Source of the DNA: Janthinobacterium rivuli
GTDB lineage: Bacteria > Pseudomonadota > Gammaproteobacteria > Burkholderiales > Burkholderiaceae_D
Direction: 5' to 3'
NCBI RefSeq assembly: GCF_009208735.1
Contig: NZ_WFLJ01000007.1
Coordinates: forward strand, 62,001 to 126,000
DNA: 64,000 nucleotides
Shown here: in pieces, positions 7,309 through 17,024 of the stretch
How the letters are laid out: every line of letters starts with the position of its first letter
How positions within the stretch are numbered: the stretch's first letter is position 1
The notes under the pieces: generated by a model
The model's database searches: none
What the model was told of the DNA's origin: nothing
Seen by the model: the letters and a program-made list of their open reading frames with translations, nothing else
Translations under genes and position numbers: made by a program

Positions 7309-8599
7309 ATTGTTCTCCACTTTGTTCCTTGCTGATGCGCACCAAATCGACGATGTGCTGGTGCGGCTTCAAACTGGCGGGCACGGTCTTGAATTCGGCC
7401 GCGCCATTGCCGATGACGATGGTGTCGGCGAAATCGAGCACGTCCTGCATATTCGTCACCATCAGCTTGGAAATGTGCGGGATGTGATTGAGGATGTAAT
7501 CCTGGTTGGCGCCCGTCAAGGCGGCCAGGTTGACGTTCTTGTCGTACAGCTTCAGTTCGTAGCCCTTGCCCAGCAAATACTCGATGACGTCGACCAGCGG
7601 CGACTCGCGCAAGTCGTCCGTGCCCGCCTTGAAGGAAAAGCCCAGGATGCCCACCTTGCGCGCGCCCTTGTCGACGATCATCTTGATGCCCTTTTCCACT
7701 TGCCGCTGGTTCGACGGCAGGATGGAATTGAGCAAGGGCAGATCGAGGTCCAGGCTGCGCGCCTTGTAGGTCAGCGCGCGCACGTCTTTCGGCAGGCAGG
7801 AGCCGCCGAAGGCAAAGCCCGGCTTCATGTAGTACGGCGATAAATTCAGCTTGGTGTCCTGGCAAAAGATTTCCATCACCTTGTGGCCGTCGATGCCGAC
7901 AGCCTTGCAGATGTTGCCGATTTCATTCGCGAACGCCACTTTGACGGCATGCCAGGTATTGTCCGTGTACTTGACCATCTCGGCCGTTTCCACGTCCGTG
8001 CGCACCAGCGGCGCATCCATCTTTTCATACAGCTGCACCAGCAGCGCGCCAGCCTTTTCGTCGGACTCGCCGATGACGGTCTTCGGCGGATGGTAGTAAT
8101 CGTAGACGGCCGTGCCTTCGCGCAGGAATTCCGGGTTGTTGCACACGCCGAAATCGACGCCGGCCATCTTGCCCGATGCCGCTTCCAGGGTCGGAATGAC
8201 GAGCGAACGCATGGAGCCGGGCAACATGGTCGAGCGCGCGACGACGACGTGGAAGCTGTCCTTTTCACGGATGGCGGCGCCGATTTCCTGGCACACCTTG
8301 CGCACGTGACTCAGATCCAGGTTGCCATTGAGTTGCGAGGGCGTACCCACGCAGATGAGCGACATGTCCGAGCCGAAGACGGCGTCGCGCACGTCGAAGG
8401 TGGCGCGCAAATGGCCGCTTTTCACGGTGGCGGCAATCATCTCGCCGATGTCTTTTTCGATGATGGGCGTGGTGCCCTGGTTGATCAGGTCGACCTTGGT
8501 CTTGTTCGGATCGACGCCGATGACTTCGTGTCCATCCGTTGCCAGGCAACCGGCAGAGACCGCACCCACGTAGCCAAGGCCAAAAATACTTATTTTCAA
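7289..8599 (-). CDS. algD: GDP-mannose 6-dehydrogenase
   Basis: 436 residues, the AlgD length. It oxidises GDP-mannose to GDP-mannuronate using two NAD+. The N-terminal NAD domain starts ISIFGLGYVGAV. The catalytic cysteine sits in FAFGGSCLPKD and is residue 268, the same number as in Pseudomonas AlgD, and the C-terminus ends GICW as AlgD does. These points favour GDP-mannose over UDP-glucose as substrate. The start is TTG at 8599, with GGGAG six bases before it; no ATG precedes the NAD motif. The nearby manC makes the substrate. It implies a mannuronate or derived uronic acid in the EPS. Confidence 0.92.
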   Translation of the reverse strand: MKISIFGLGYVGAVSAGCLATDGHEVIGVDPNKTKVDLINQGTTPIIEKDIGEMIAATVKSGHLRATFDVRDAVFGSDMSLICVGTPSQLNGNLDLSHVRKVCQEIGAAIREKDSFHVVVARSTMLPGSMRSLVIPTLEAASGKMAGVDFGVCNNPEFLREGTAVYDYYHPPKTVIGESDEKAGALLVQLYEKMDAPLVRTDVETAEMVKYTDNTWHAVKVAFANEIGNICKAVGIDGHKVMEIFCQDTKLNLSPYYMKPGFAFGGSCLPKDVRALTYKARSLDLDLPLLNSILPSNQRQVEKGIKMIVDKGARKVGILGFSFKAGTDDLRESPLVDVIEYLLGKGYELKLYDKNVNLAALTGANQDYILNHIPHISKLMVTNMQDVLDFADTIVIGNGAAEFKTVPASLKPHQHIVDLVRISKEQSGEQYDGICW

Positions 8600-8610
8600 A
8601 ATATGCTCCC

Positions 8611-10605
8611 TTAATAATTAGCCGGCGACGCCTGCGGCATCAGCTCGATGTGCGTCACGATTTCAGTTGTTCCCTGCACCCTCACGCGCCAGGCGGCGCT
8701 GGCGATCGGTGCTTTCTCGTCGAAGCGGCGCGATATCCAGCCGCCAGGCGGTGTATCGCTGCCGCGCAAGAGGTCCAGCGCTCCATGCGAACAACGCATG
8801 CGCAATCCGGATCGCAGTCCCTGCGCCTGCAATTGCCCCTCGTTAACAGTGACCACGCAGTGGTCGCCGAACTGCCAATGCACGGAAATATCATGTACAT
8901 TTGTACATTGTAATATGTCTTTTACAACTATGCATTTATTATTAAAGTTGAACTCGATACGACGCCGGTGCAGCACAGGATCGGCCAGGCGGCCGTAGCC
9001 ATCGTGTTCGCCCTCAAAAACTTGCACATCGGAATTCGTTTCATGAGCAATCATGCGCGCATTGGCTTTTTTCAGCCACATGAAATTGCCGCCGATTTCA
9101 GACTGGTCCAGGCCATCGACGGCTACCGTGTTATGCGCGGGCGTGCTGCGGAAGTAGTCGCGCCATTTTTTTTGCGTGTGATAGGCGTAGGTGCCGGGAT
9201 CGGTGAGCAACTCTTCGCCGGCGACGGAGAGGGTAAAGGCCAGCGCATCGGCATGGCCATGCGCGGCAATGGAGAGATAGCCGAGCGGCGCGCAATCGAT
9301 GACCATGCGCACTTCATCGGGCGTGCCAAAGTCGCTGCCGAGCAGGAAGTAGCCGCCGTCGGGAAACGCCAGTACGGGCGCCTCGGGAGCGCTAGCATCG
9401 AGAGCCAGCCATTGTTGCAATCCAGCCGGCCCAAACAGCCAGCGGTTCTTGTCGTCGAAGTACCCAGCCTTGCGTTTGAAGTCGCCGCGATTGAAAAGCA
9501 GGGCGCAGCTGGCCAGCAGCGAACGGTAGGGACTCCAGTGTTTCTCATAGGCTAGGCGTACCATTTGCGCATCGTCAGCGTCACCCGTCATGGGCACGTT
9601 GCCATCCATGTCCATCATCGAGCAGATGAATTCGGCCATCCGTTCCAGGCGCTGCAGGTAGCCATCGGAAAAAGTATCACCCTGTGCATGGGCGGCCCGC
9701 TGGCACAGGAGCAGCATGTCCATCACCTCGTGCTGGTAGTACACCGCCTGTTCCTTGTTCACGCCGTCCGCGAAGTTCTGCTTGAGCGCTTCTTTTTCCA
9801 TGCCGGCCTTGGCCTCGCGAAGCCAGCGCTTGCTTTCCGACCAGCAAGGCCATGTCACGCTGGCGATATACAAGCCCATATATTCGCCCAGCAAATGGTT
9901 ATTCGCCGAAGAATGGCGCGAGAAGTAGCCGGCAATGAAATGACAATGTTGATATATGGCATCAAGCCAGCGGCGCTGGAAAGCCAGGCCTTCAGGGCCA
10001 TGGAACAAAGACGAGTCTGCGCCGCCAAGCAGTTGCCAGGCAACACTCCAGTTCACCAGGCGCACCGCCAGCTCCAGTGAACTGGTCCAATGCACGCCCA
10101 AGGGATAGGGACACTGTGCCAGCCACGATTCCAACAGTGCGCGAGCTGCCTGGGCATAGCGCGCCTCTCCGCTGCTGCGTGCCGCCAGAGCCAGCGTGAC
10201 CAGTTCCAGATGACGACTGGGCTCCCACAGGTATTTGATGTCCCCCACTAGCGCTTCGCTGCGATAGTCAATTGCCTTGCCTAATATCATGGGTGCCAAA
10301 GTACCCGTCTTCGGGTCGCGGTTCCATTCAGGAGGAAAACCCAGCGGCGCGTCATGCATGGAAAAAACACGCCAGCGTCCATTCAGGATACGCTCGGCCG
10401 CGGCCAGTAGCGCCGTGTCATCCGGCAACTGGCCCATTTCAATAAAGGGCTGTGCGGTGGCATGCCAGCGAGAAGCGGGTGCCTGTGGCACCAGTCCCCA
10501 TCCCCACTTGGCCGCCTTCTTTTGCGCAATTTGCCTGAAGCGCCAGACAATTTCGGCGCCTCCCATCAACTTGATACGATTCAGTTTCCAGGCAAGCGTA
10601 GTCAT
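8611..10605 (-). CDS. Heparinase II/III-like protein without a signal peptide
   Basis: 664 residues. The N-terminal half is an alpha/alpha toroid with the HSSANNHLLGEYMGL block. The C-terminal beta-sandwich domain contains AAHGHADALAF, DPGTYAYH and RSTPAHNTVAVDG, the hallmark blocks of the heparinase II/III family of uronic-acid polysaccharide lyases. There is no signal peptide or membrane helix at the N-terminus (MTTLAWKLNRIKL), so it appears cytoplasmic, which is odd for a polymer lyase. It overlaps the upstream glycosyltransferase stop by ATGA and lies 11 bases from algD. It may edit lipid-linked intermediates or act as a C5-type sugar-modifying enzyme; that part is inference. Confidence 0.82.
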   Translation of the reverse strand: MTTLAWKLNRIKLMGGAEIVWRFRQIAQKKAAKWGWGLVPQAPASRWHATAQPFIEMGQLPDDTALLAAAERILNGRWRVFSMHDAPLGFPPEWNRDPKTGTLAPMILGKAIDYRSEALVGDIKYLWEPSRHLELVTLALAARSSGEARYAQAARALLESWLAQCPYPLGVHWTSSLELAVRLVNWSVAWQLLGGADSSLFHGPEGLAFQRRWLDAIYQHCHFIAGYFSRHSSANNHLLGEYMGLYIASVTWPCWSESKRWLREAKAGMEKEALKQNFADGVNKEQAVYYQHEVMDMLLLCQRAAHAQGDTFSDGYLQRLERMAEFICSMMDMDGNVPMTGDADDAQMVRLAYEKHWSPYRSLLASCALLFNRGDFKRKAGYFDDKNRWLFGPAGLQQWLALDASAPEAPVLAFPDGGYFLLGSDFGTPDEVRMVIDCAPLGYLSIAAHGHADALAFTLSVAGEELLTDPGTYAYHTQKKWRDYFRSTPAHNTVAVDGLDQSEIGGNFMWLKKANARMIAHETNSDVQVFEGEHDGYGRLADPVLHRRRIEFNFNNKCIVVKDILQCTNVHDISVHWQFGDHCVVTVNEGQLQAQGLRSGLRMRCSHGALDLLRGSDTPPGGWISRRFDEKAPIASAAWRVRVQGTTEIVTHIELMPQASPANY

Positions 10606-11681
10606 GGCGCGACACTCCCCGCCTTCGCCCCCAACGCGCGATACAGGGCTTCGATATGCGGCACGATCGCCGCTGCGGAAAACTGGCGTTCGATCTTGTC
10701 ACGCCCCGCCATGCCCATGCGGCGTGCCAGAGAGGCATCGGCCAGCAGTTGGCGCAAACGTTGCGTCAGCAGTACCACGTCGCCCGGCGGCACCAGGAAA
10801 CCTTCCACGCCATCGCTGATGGCCTCGGGAATGCCCCCGACTGGCGTCGAAATGACGGGCAGACCTGCAGCCATCGCTTCAAGTACACTCATAGGCAAAC
10901 CTTCATTGTAGGACGGCAACGCATAAATGCTCGCAGTACGCAACGCATGTTCCTTGTCATTGCCGGTGACCCACCCCAGCAGATGTACCTGCCCGGCGAG
11001 ATCCATTTGTGCGGCAGCAGCCTTCACTTTGTCATGCTCGCCATCACCACCCAGCGCCAATTGGATGGAGGGAAATTCATCGCGCACGCCGCGGGCTGCC
11101 TCAAGCAAATCGTAAGTTCCTTTCGGCTTGCCCAGACGCCCCAGCATCAATACCGTGCTGCTCTGCTCCGCGTGGCGCAGGGGATCGGGCGGAGGCAGCA
11201 TCACCGGATTGTAGATGGCGACGACATGCTCGTTGCAGCTAATGCTCTGCACCCAGCCCTTCCACATTTCCGACAGCACCACCACGCGCGAAGCGCGATC
11301 AAACACATGGCGGATGAGCGCTTTTCCCGCGCTGCCGCACTGCTCGTAAAACAGGTGAAATGCACCACTGTGCACGTGTACGATAGTCGGCCGGCGGCAC
11401 AAGGTTGCAAGCAGAAAAAATGGCGCCTTGCGCCAGAAACTGGCGCGTGACGACACGTGCATATGCAGGAGGCCAACCCTTCCACTGCACAGCAGTACCA
11501 AAAACCGTCCCAGGGCCGAGATAGCCATACGCAGCTTGGCTAGCCGGCTGCCATCGCAGTGCGTGGCGATATACTCGACCGGGTAGCGCTCAAACAGACC
11601 TGCTGAACGATATACGTTGACGACTGCGGAAATGCCGCCCATGGTGTCGAAGGACGTACCTATCATGATAATTTTTTTCAT
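10602..11681 (-). CDS. GT4-type glycosyltransferase
   Basis: A 359-residue GT-B glycosyltransferase. The N-terminus has a GTSFDTMGGISAVV acceptor-domain loop. The C-terminal half has VLMLGRLGKPKGTYDLLEA and the donor-binding YNEGLPMSVLEAMAAGLPVISTPVGGIPE block characteristic of the Glyco_transf_1 domain. It probably transfers one residue onto the growing EPS repeat. The start is ATG 11681; only a weak Shine-Dalgarno is seen. The stop overlaps the start of the heparinase-like gene by four bases (ATGA). Sugar specificity is unknown. Confidence 0.88.
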   Translation of the reverse strand: MKKIIMIGTSFDTMGGISAVVNVYRSAGLFERYPVEYIATHCDGSRLAKLRMAISALGRFLVLLCSGRVGLLHMHVSSRASFWRKAPFFLLATLCRRPTIVHVHSGAFHLFYEQCGSAGKALIRHVFDRASRVVVLSEMWKGWVQSISCNEHVVAIYNPVMLPPPDPLRHAEQSSTVLMLGRLGKPKGTYDLLEAARGVRDEFPSIQLALGGDGEHDKVKAAAAQMDLAGQVHLLGWVTGNDKEHALRTASIYALPSYNEGLPMSVLEAMAAGLPVISTPVGGIPEAISDGVEGFLVPPGDVVLLTQRLRQLLADASLARRMGMAGRDKIERQFSAAAIVPHIEALYRALGAKAGSVAP

Positions 11682-11730
11682 TCGCCTGCCAGAAAAATCG
11701 TAGAAAACCAGATGCCTTCAACCGTAAGGT

Positions 11731-12789
11731 TCATTGGTGCAACTTACGCCGCAAGCGCGCGAACGGCAGCTCCACCACATGGTGTGCGGCATAGGAAAAA
11801 ATGATTGTGAGCATCAAGCCGCACAAGCCGGCGGCAAGCTGGCTCGCGCCAAAGATCAGGTGGCCGCAGTACATCCAGAACAGGTGCGACAAATAAAATA
11901 CATACGAAATCACGCCAAGAGTACGCACGGGCCGCCAGTTCAGCACGCGAAAAACAGGCCAGTCCGGATGCCTGACAGCCAGCCAGAAGATAGGAAACAG
12001 GGCCAGCCCCTGCACCGTATAACGCGCTGTCTCGCGAAATGCCTCGTCACGGTACACGAAAGCGAAGATCAGCAAGCCCACGGCACCGGTCAACAGTAAA
12101 ACGTTGGCCCAGAGCGAATTAAAAAATACCTGTGCATCGAGCGCCGGATTGCGCCATACCCCCATAATGCAGCCAAATAACAGGCTATCCATACGGGTAT
12201 CGCTGGCAAGATAGGTACGTGCGGGCTCCGCGTCGAGCAGGAAGACCAGCACGCAGCGCCAGACAAGCACCAATATGCAAAGGGCGAGAAAGATACCCGC
12301 CACGCTATGCCGCCCCCAGCGTCGCATGCAAAAAATGAATAGAAGGGGAAATAACAGATAAAAATGTTCCTCGACCGCCAAAGACCAGAAAATGCCCGTG
12401 AAAGGCACCAGCCCGGACGCGTCCGCGTACAACATATAATAATTACTGACCTGCAGGATTTGCGCCGCCAGGCCGCCGCCCGTCACATTGTGCGCGATCA
12501 CGCCGGACAGGCATAGGATCAGGAGGGAAAACAGCACCAGATACATGGGAGGCAGGATCCGGTATGCGCGGCGCAGATAGAAGTGGCGGAAATTGATGCC
12601 GCCGCGTTGCTCCAGTTCGCGCCGCAGCAAGGTGGTAATCAGATAGCCGCTGAGGAAGAAAAATACAGTAACGCCAAAACCGCCTGGCACCACATGGCCC
12701 AGGCCCGCATGACTGACAAATACCGTCAGTGCAGCAAAGGCACGAAAACCGTCAAGCGATGGCAAATGAAATTCTTTGGTGGCGGTCAT
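11731..12789 (-). CDS. Acyltransferase 3 family membrane protein (putative EPS O-acetyltransferase)
   Basis: 352 residues with about ten membrane helices. The family opens with LPSLDGFRAFAALTVFVSHAG, whose Arg and His are conserved (RxxA and SHxG), followed by FFLSGYLIT. Such proteins transfer acyl, usually acetyl, groups onto extracytoplasmic sugars. The start chosen is ATG 12789 (MTATKEFHLPS); a TTG 36 bases further upstream is in frame but adds nothing conserved. It lies between a glycosyltransferase and a hexapeptide acetyltransferase on the same strand, so EPS decoration is the likely role. The acyl group and site are unknown. Confidence 0.85.
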   Translation of the reverse strand: MTATKEFHLPSLDGFRAFAALTVFVSHAGLGHVVPGGFGVTVFFFLSGYLITTLLRRELEQRGGINFRHFYLRRAYRILPPMYLVLFSLLILCLSGVIAHNVTGGGLAAQILQVSNYYMLYADASGLVPFTGIFWSLAVEEHFYLLFPLLFIFCMRRWGRHSVAGIFLALCILVLVWRCVLVFLLDAEPARTYLASDTRMDSLLFGCIMGVWRNPALDAQVFFNSLWANVLLLTGAVGLLIFAFVYRDEAFRETARYTVQGLALFPIFWLAVRHPDWPVFRVLNWRPVRTLGVISYVFYLSHLFWMYCGHLIFGASQLAAGLCGLMLTIIFSYAAHHVVELPFARLRRKLHQ

Positions 12790-12861
12790 CAGATACTCAT
12801 ACGGGAATGGAAGGTGCGCGCGCAAGCGGCCACATAGGTAACGGCGACGTGCCAGACAGCA

Positions 12862-13290
12862 TCACGCATCGGGAGATGCCCTGTGCGGTTTGGCGCGGGC
12901 CGGCACGCCGACCGCGATCGCGCCTGCGGGGACGTGCTCCAACACCACGGCATTGGCCCCGATGCGCGCACCACGACCGATTACGACGGGGCCGAGTATG
13001 CAGGCGCCAGCACCGATCTCGACATCGTCCTCGATCACCGGCACCGCATAATGTCCGGCCCGTCCGCCAATGGTGACATTTTGCGCCACCTTGACGCGGT
13101 CACCGATGCGCGCGCGCGCATGCACCACAGTACCCAGGCCACTGTAGGCGAAACGCACATCCTTTCCCACTACAGCACCAGGTGGCAACACCACGGAAAA
13201 TAGCAGGCGGTTAAGTATGTACAGGCAACGTGGAATCAGGGGAAGACCCAGACGATGCAGCCAAGCGGCGATGCGGAATACTTTAATCAT
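12862..13290 (-). CDS. Serine acetyltransferase-like hexapeptide transferase
   Basis: 142 residues, short as usual for the SAT-like left-handed beta-helix acetyltransferases found in EPS clusters. The N-terminal helix (MIKVFRIAAWLHRLGL) is followed by hexapeptide turns, including VAQNVTIGGRAG and IGAGACILGPVVIGRGARIGANAVV, and the closing GVPAR loop. It probably acetylates a sugar in the cytoplasm. The start is ATG 13290; the open frame continues 47 codons upstream through AT-rich sequence without homology. It is the first gene of the leftward group and faces a plus-strand glycosyltransferase across a 256-bp promoter region. Confidence 0.85.
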   Translation of the reverse strand: MIKVFRIAAWLHRLGLPLIPRCLYILNRLLFSVVLPPGAVVGKDVRFAYSGLGTVVHARARIGDRVKVAQNVTIGGRAGHYAVPVIEDDVEIGAGACILGPVVIGRGARIGANAVVLEHVPAGAIAVGVPARAKPHRASPDA

Positions 13291-13462
13291 GCTTTCGCCT
13301 GTCAATTCGAAGCAGCCGCACAAAGGATCAACCCGGCGACACGACGATGTTTTTAAGGAACTATTTACCGCACAACAAAGTGCAAATAAAACAATATTGA
13401 TGCATATTATACACAACATCAAGAAAAACATTTATAGTACACTTGAATTTTTTATATGTTGC

Positions 13463-13485
13463 ATCGAGTGCAAGCTTGCATCGAT
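13463..13485. promoter_or_regulatory. Dyad in the divergent intergenic region 13291-13546
   Basis: The 256-bp gap between divergent genes is markedly AT-rich and holds no credible gene. It contains a 12-bp palindrome TGCAAGCTTGCA (13469-13480), flanked by ATCGA and TCGAT to give a longer imperfect dyad. Its position between two divergent starts suits an operator, but I do not recognise the binding family. Confidence 0.35.
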
Positions 13486-13546
13486 TTTGGACATGATGCT
13501 CGGCAACATCAGCGTATACGCAAGCACCACTTCATGAAAGTAAAAA

Positions 13547-14773
13547 TTGACTTCCTCACTACCGCTGCACATCTTACAACTGGTTCCGGAACCGCTCCCT
13601 TCCTACCGGGCTGATGTCTCCACGCTGTTTGGCAAGTATCTGCCACGGCATCAAGTGTATTGCGATATCGTGGGCAAACCAGGGTCCGGCAGCGCTGATG
13701 CGAACGGCTTCACCTCATGCAGCACGCCGGCCAGGCATACTGGCCGCTGGCGCCAGGAACTGGCGTTCTTTATCTTGTGCCTGCGCAAGGTATGGTTTGC
13801 CACACCTGCACGGTGTGATGTCATCCAGGTCCGGGACATGGTGTCCATCGGACTGTTCAGTATGCTGATTGCTCGCATCAAGGGCATACCGTTTACCTAT
13901 TGGGTGTCGTTTCTCATGTGCGACGGGCGTATCGAGCGCTCACGCGCCGAACTGGCGCGGCGGCCGGGCAGCCTGCATTATCGACTTGCCCTGTGCAAGG
14001 GCTTGTTGGAAAAAGTCTTGTTTTACAAAGTCGTACTGGCACGCGCCGACCATGTCTTCGTGCAAAGCGAAACCATGAAACGGGGGATGATCGAACGCGG
14101 AATCGCCTCCGATAAAATGACGGTCGTGCCGATGGGAGTGGATACGGAAATCTTGAAGGCCGGGGTCATCGTGCCGCGCCGCCTGCCGCAATGGGATACC
14201 TTGCCGGTAATTGCCTATCTCGGTACGCTGGACCGCTCGCGCCAAATAGAAATATTGTTCGACGCTCTCGTCATCGTGCGCCGCAACCATCCAACAGCGC
14301 GCCTGTTGTTAATTGGCAGTTCACCGACGCCATCCGACCTCGACCTGCTGCATAACCATGCGCAAAGCTTGGGCATGGATGACGCCATACACATAACAGG
14401 TTGGCTCAGCAGCGCCGAAGCCCTGCCCTTGCTGCTCGGCGCCGATGTCGGCGTATCGTACCTGCCGCGCGGGTCTTTGCTTGATGTCAACTCCCCCACG
14501 AAGCTGCTGGAATACCTGGCCCTTGGCATGCCCGCTGTCGGCAATGACAATCCGGACCAAGCTCAGGTGCTGGGCGACAGCGCGGCCGGTTGGCTCAGTG
14601 CCAGCACGCCGGAAGCCCTGGCAGAGACACTGAGCACGGTCCTCGACAACAACAACGCGGCACGTGCAAAGGCTGCCGCAGGCGTAGCCTACATTGAACA
14701 GCACCGCAGCTACCGCGTACTCTCGGCGGTACTGGCCCAACGTTATCACAGCCTGCTCGGGCGTCTGGCCTAG
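13547..14773 (+). CDS. GT4-type glycosyltransferase, only plus-strand gene of the EPS core
   Basis: 408 residues. An N-terminal acceptor domain (LHILQLVPEPLPSYRADVS) is followed by VIAYLGTLDRSRQIEILFDAL and a donor-binding block NSPTKLLEYLALGMPAVGND. This is the GT-B retaining fold. The start is most likely TTG 13547, with GAAAG upstream. The only nearby ATG (13534) is out of frame and opens a 26-codon mini-ORF that ends within the gene. It converges with the secreted lyase gene, leaving 16 bases between stops. It is the single inverted gene in an otherwise leftward EPS locus, so it has its own promoter. Confidence 0.87.
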   Translation: MTSSLPLHILQLVPEPLPSYRADVSTLFGKYLPRHQVYCDIVGKPGSGSADANGFTSCSTPARHTGRWRQELAFFILCLRKVWFATPARCDVIQVRDMVSIGLFSMLIARIKGIPFTYWVSFLMCDGRIERSRAELARRPGSLHYRLALCKGLLEKVLFYKVVLARADHVFVQSETMKRGMIERGIASDKMTVVPMGVDTEILKAGVIVPRRLPQWDTLPVIAYLGTLDRSRQIEILFDALVIVRRNHPTARLLLIGSSPTPSDLDLLHNHAQSLGMDDAIHITGWLSSAEALPLLLGADVGVSYLPRGSLLDVNSPTKLLEYLALGMPAVGNDNPDQAQVLGDSAAGWLSASTPEALAETLSTVLDNNNAARAKAAAGVAYIEQHRSYRVLSAVLAQRYHSLLGRLA

Positions 14774-14789
14774 TGCCGCGTCAATCGGC

Positions 14790-17024
14790 TTAGTTCGGCA
14801 CGATCATGGTCTGCGTGCCAACTTTCAGGGTCCGTCCGGTAGTACCGCTGGTTAGAGACACGGCAGGATTCTTGCAGCCCACATCGATCAGGATCAGGAA
14901 CTCGCCATTGAGCGACTTGGCGTTGGAGACAAATACCGCCTGATCTTCCACGCGGCCCGGCATGAGCGGCACGCCGGTACGCTTCTCGAAGTGCACCCCA
15001 TTGGTGATTAAGGGGCGGATGCACGCGGTGCGTCCCTTGTTGCTGATCGAGATGTTGCCTGTGGCGTCCGTTACGATCGGCGCCATAGCGTGCATGTTCC
15101 ACTCCCATGTACGCGCTATGGCAGATATCGCCTTGTCATACACCACCACCGAATCGGTTTCTCGCACATACCACAACTTGCGGATGGCCGACTTCAGCTG
15201 CCCCCCATAGGAAGGCGTCGCATCGCCCTCGATGTAATCAAGGTTCTTGGTGGTGGCAAAGGCGGTAATCCTGCCGTTATCCCTGATCGTGGATACCGCA
15301 GTGCCGCCGCTGGTTTGTCCGATGCCGCCATCGAAGGTCAAGGCATTGTGCGCCTTGGTCTGGCGGTACCAGGAACTCCACAGGGGCGAACCATAATAGT
15401 CGTACCAGCCGCCCTCCGCCAACAGGGGCACGCCGGCGCTCATGATGACAAAGCTGTTCTGGTCGCCATGGCTATGATTATAGGAACCATATGGGCTGGA
15501 TTTGAAATACACGGAAGTACGGTTCATATCGGCCATGCTGCTATGCATGGCGCCCCAGCCTATGCTGGGCAGCATGATCGCATTCGCCGTCGGCGCCTGC
15601 GGCACCACCGTCAACGCGGGCAAGGGGTAATCCGACTTAAGCAGAGTCAACACATCTTCCTTGACCGACATTTTATCCACATACCAGGCGGCAGCGGGCG
15701 AGGAGAAATTCAATGCATAGGCCTTCATGATCTGCGCCGACGGCACCGCTTCGTGCCCATCACCGAAGACATGCGTCTGCGCCCCGGGCGGCACGAAATA
15801 CATGAAGAAGTTCAGAAAACCCTGCGACCACGGTTTCGCATACAGATTGACATTCATCGCCTGTGCCGTCGGTTGCCACACCTGCATATACAGATCGACA
15901 GCGTATTCGCCATAGGCTGTGCCATTGGCAAAACCACCTTCAGGGCCACTCCACACGCTCAGCGAACTGACGTACGAGCGGAACGAAAAATCGAACCAGG
16001 CATCAGCGGCAGGTATATCGCCAAGGGCAAGAATCGAAATCAGCGCCAAACCGGCAGTGTTGCTGATTGCGTGCGAATCGTATGGATATTGGTCATTACG
16101 GCCATTGTCCCTCGCTAAGTCGGCATAAATCTGATTGCCATACGCCGTCACCGACCGCAGCCATTTGGCCCGGCGCGTGGTATCGAGGCTGCTGCCCAGA
16201 GTATCAAAGGCACGGATAAGCGAAGAGGCGATGGCAAATGGCGCCTGGTCCTGCTTGCTATAATTGGTCGGTCCCAGGGGATCAAAACCAGCCAGCTCGT
16301 CGCCACGCTTGAGCGCTTCAGTCAGAAAACGACTTTCTCCGGTCAAGCGGTACAACAAAACCGATGACTCAAGTTGCCGCGTGCGCATACCAAGCTGCTT
16401 GCGGATATCGGCCACCTGCACGGCGCCCGCGGCGGTCAGCACACCGCTCGTATTGAGCGGCCAGATGGCATCTGTGATGAACGGCAATGCGGTCATGTTC
16501 CAGACGACATCTTTTGTCAGCTGGGTGACGGCAGCCCCTCTTTGACTGAGCAAGGTAGCATCCCAGTTTTTTACCAGAGGCAAGCCGCCCTGCAATCCAC
16601 GCGGACGCGTCTTTTGCAGCGCGCGCGCGCGCAGGTCGGCGTTTTCCGGCACCTCATATACCATCGAGGCAGTACTGATGACAAACTTGCGTTCGGAAGA
16701 CCACTCGGTGGTGGTCGATGGGCGCACGCGCCAGGTGTACTCGCCCAACGGCAGCGCTTTCGACGGCAGATACCAACTGCGGGTACTGGTGAAGGTACGC
16801 ACAACAGTACCGTTCATTTTCAGTTCAAGCACGTATGAAGCCGGTTCCTGCGGATGGCGGGACCAGGAAAACGTGGGGGGATTCTGCGGCTGGATGAGAT
16901 TATTCTCTGGCACCGTTCTGATCTCAAGGGGCGTAACCGCCTGCGCCCAATCTGCATGCACTTGACCGCAAGCAGGTATCAATCCCAACAATGCGCAATG
17001 CAATATGATTTTAGCGGGTTTCAT
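14790..17024 (-). CDS. Secreted heparinase II/III-like polysaccharide lyase with DUF4962-type N-terminus
   Basis: 744 residues. A signal peptide (residues 1-25) contains LIPACG, a possible lipobox, though cleavage after VHA is equally plausible. Residues ~30-125 form a fibronectin-like fold (PTFSWSRHPQEPASYVLEL, EYTWRVRP), followed by an alpha/alpha toroid. The C-terminal beta domain contains YNHSHGDQNSFVIMSAG and TKAHNALTFDGG, the heparinase II/III blocks. It probably cleaves or trims the EPS in the periplasm. ATG 17024 has a strong GGAGG eight bases before it, which rules out the 23-codon upstream extension. No gene lies within 419 bases upstream. Confidence 0.85.
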   Translation of the reverse strand: MKPAKIILHCALLGLIPACGQVHADWAQAVTPLEIRTVPENNLIQPQNPPTFSWSRHPQEPASYVLELKMNGTVVRTFTSTRSWYLPSKALPLGEYTWRVRPSTTTEWSSERKFVISTASMVYEVPENADLRARALQKTRPRGLQGGLPLVKNWDATLLSQRGAAVTQLTKDVVWNMTALPFITDAIWPLNTSGVLTAAGAVQVADIRKQLGMRTRQLESSVLLYRLTGESRFLTEALKRGDELAGFDPLGPTNYSKQDQAPFAIASSLIRAFDTLGSSLDTTRRAKWLRSVTAYGNQIYADLARDNGRNDQYPYDSHAISNTAGLALISILALGDIPAADAWFDFSFRSYVSSLSVWSGPEGGFANGTAYGEYAVDLYMQVWQPTAQAMNVNLYAKPWSQGFLNFFMYFVPPGAQTHVFGDGHEAVPSAQIMKAYALNFSSPAAAWYVDKMSVKEDVLTLLKSDYPLPALTVVPQAPTANAIMLPSIGWGAMHSSMADMNRTSVYFKSSPYGSYNHSHGDQNSFVIMSAGVPLLAEGGWYDYYGSPLWSSWYRQTKAHNALTFDGGIGQTSGGTAVSTIRDNGRITAFATTKNLDYIEGDATPSYGGQLKSAIRKLWYVRETDSVVVYDKAISAIARTWEWNMHAMAPIVTDATGNISISNKGRTACIRPLITNGVHFEKRTGVPLMPGRVEDQAVFVSNAKSLNGEFLILIDVGCKNPAVSLTSGTTGRTLKVGTQTMIVPN

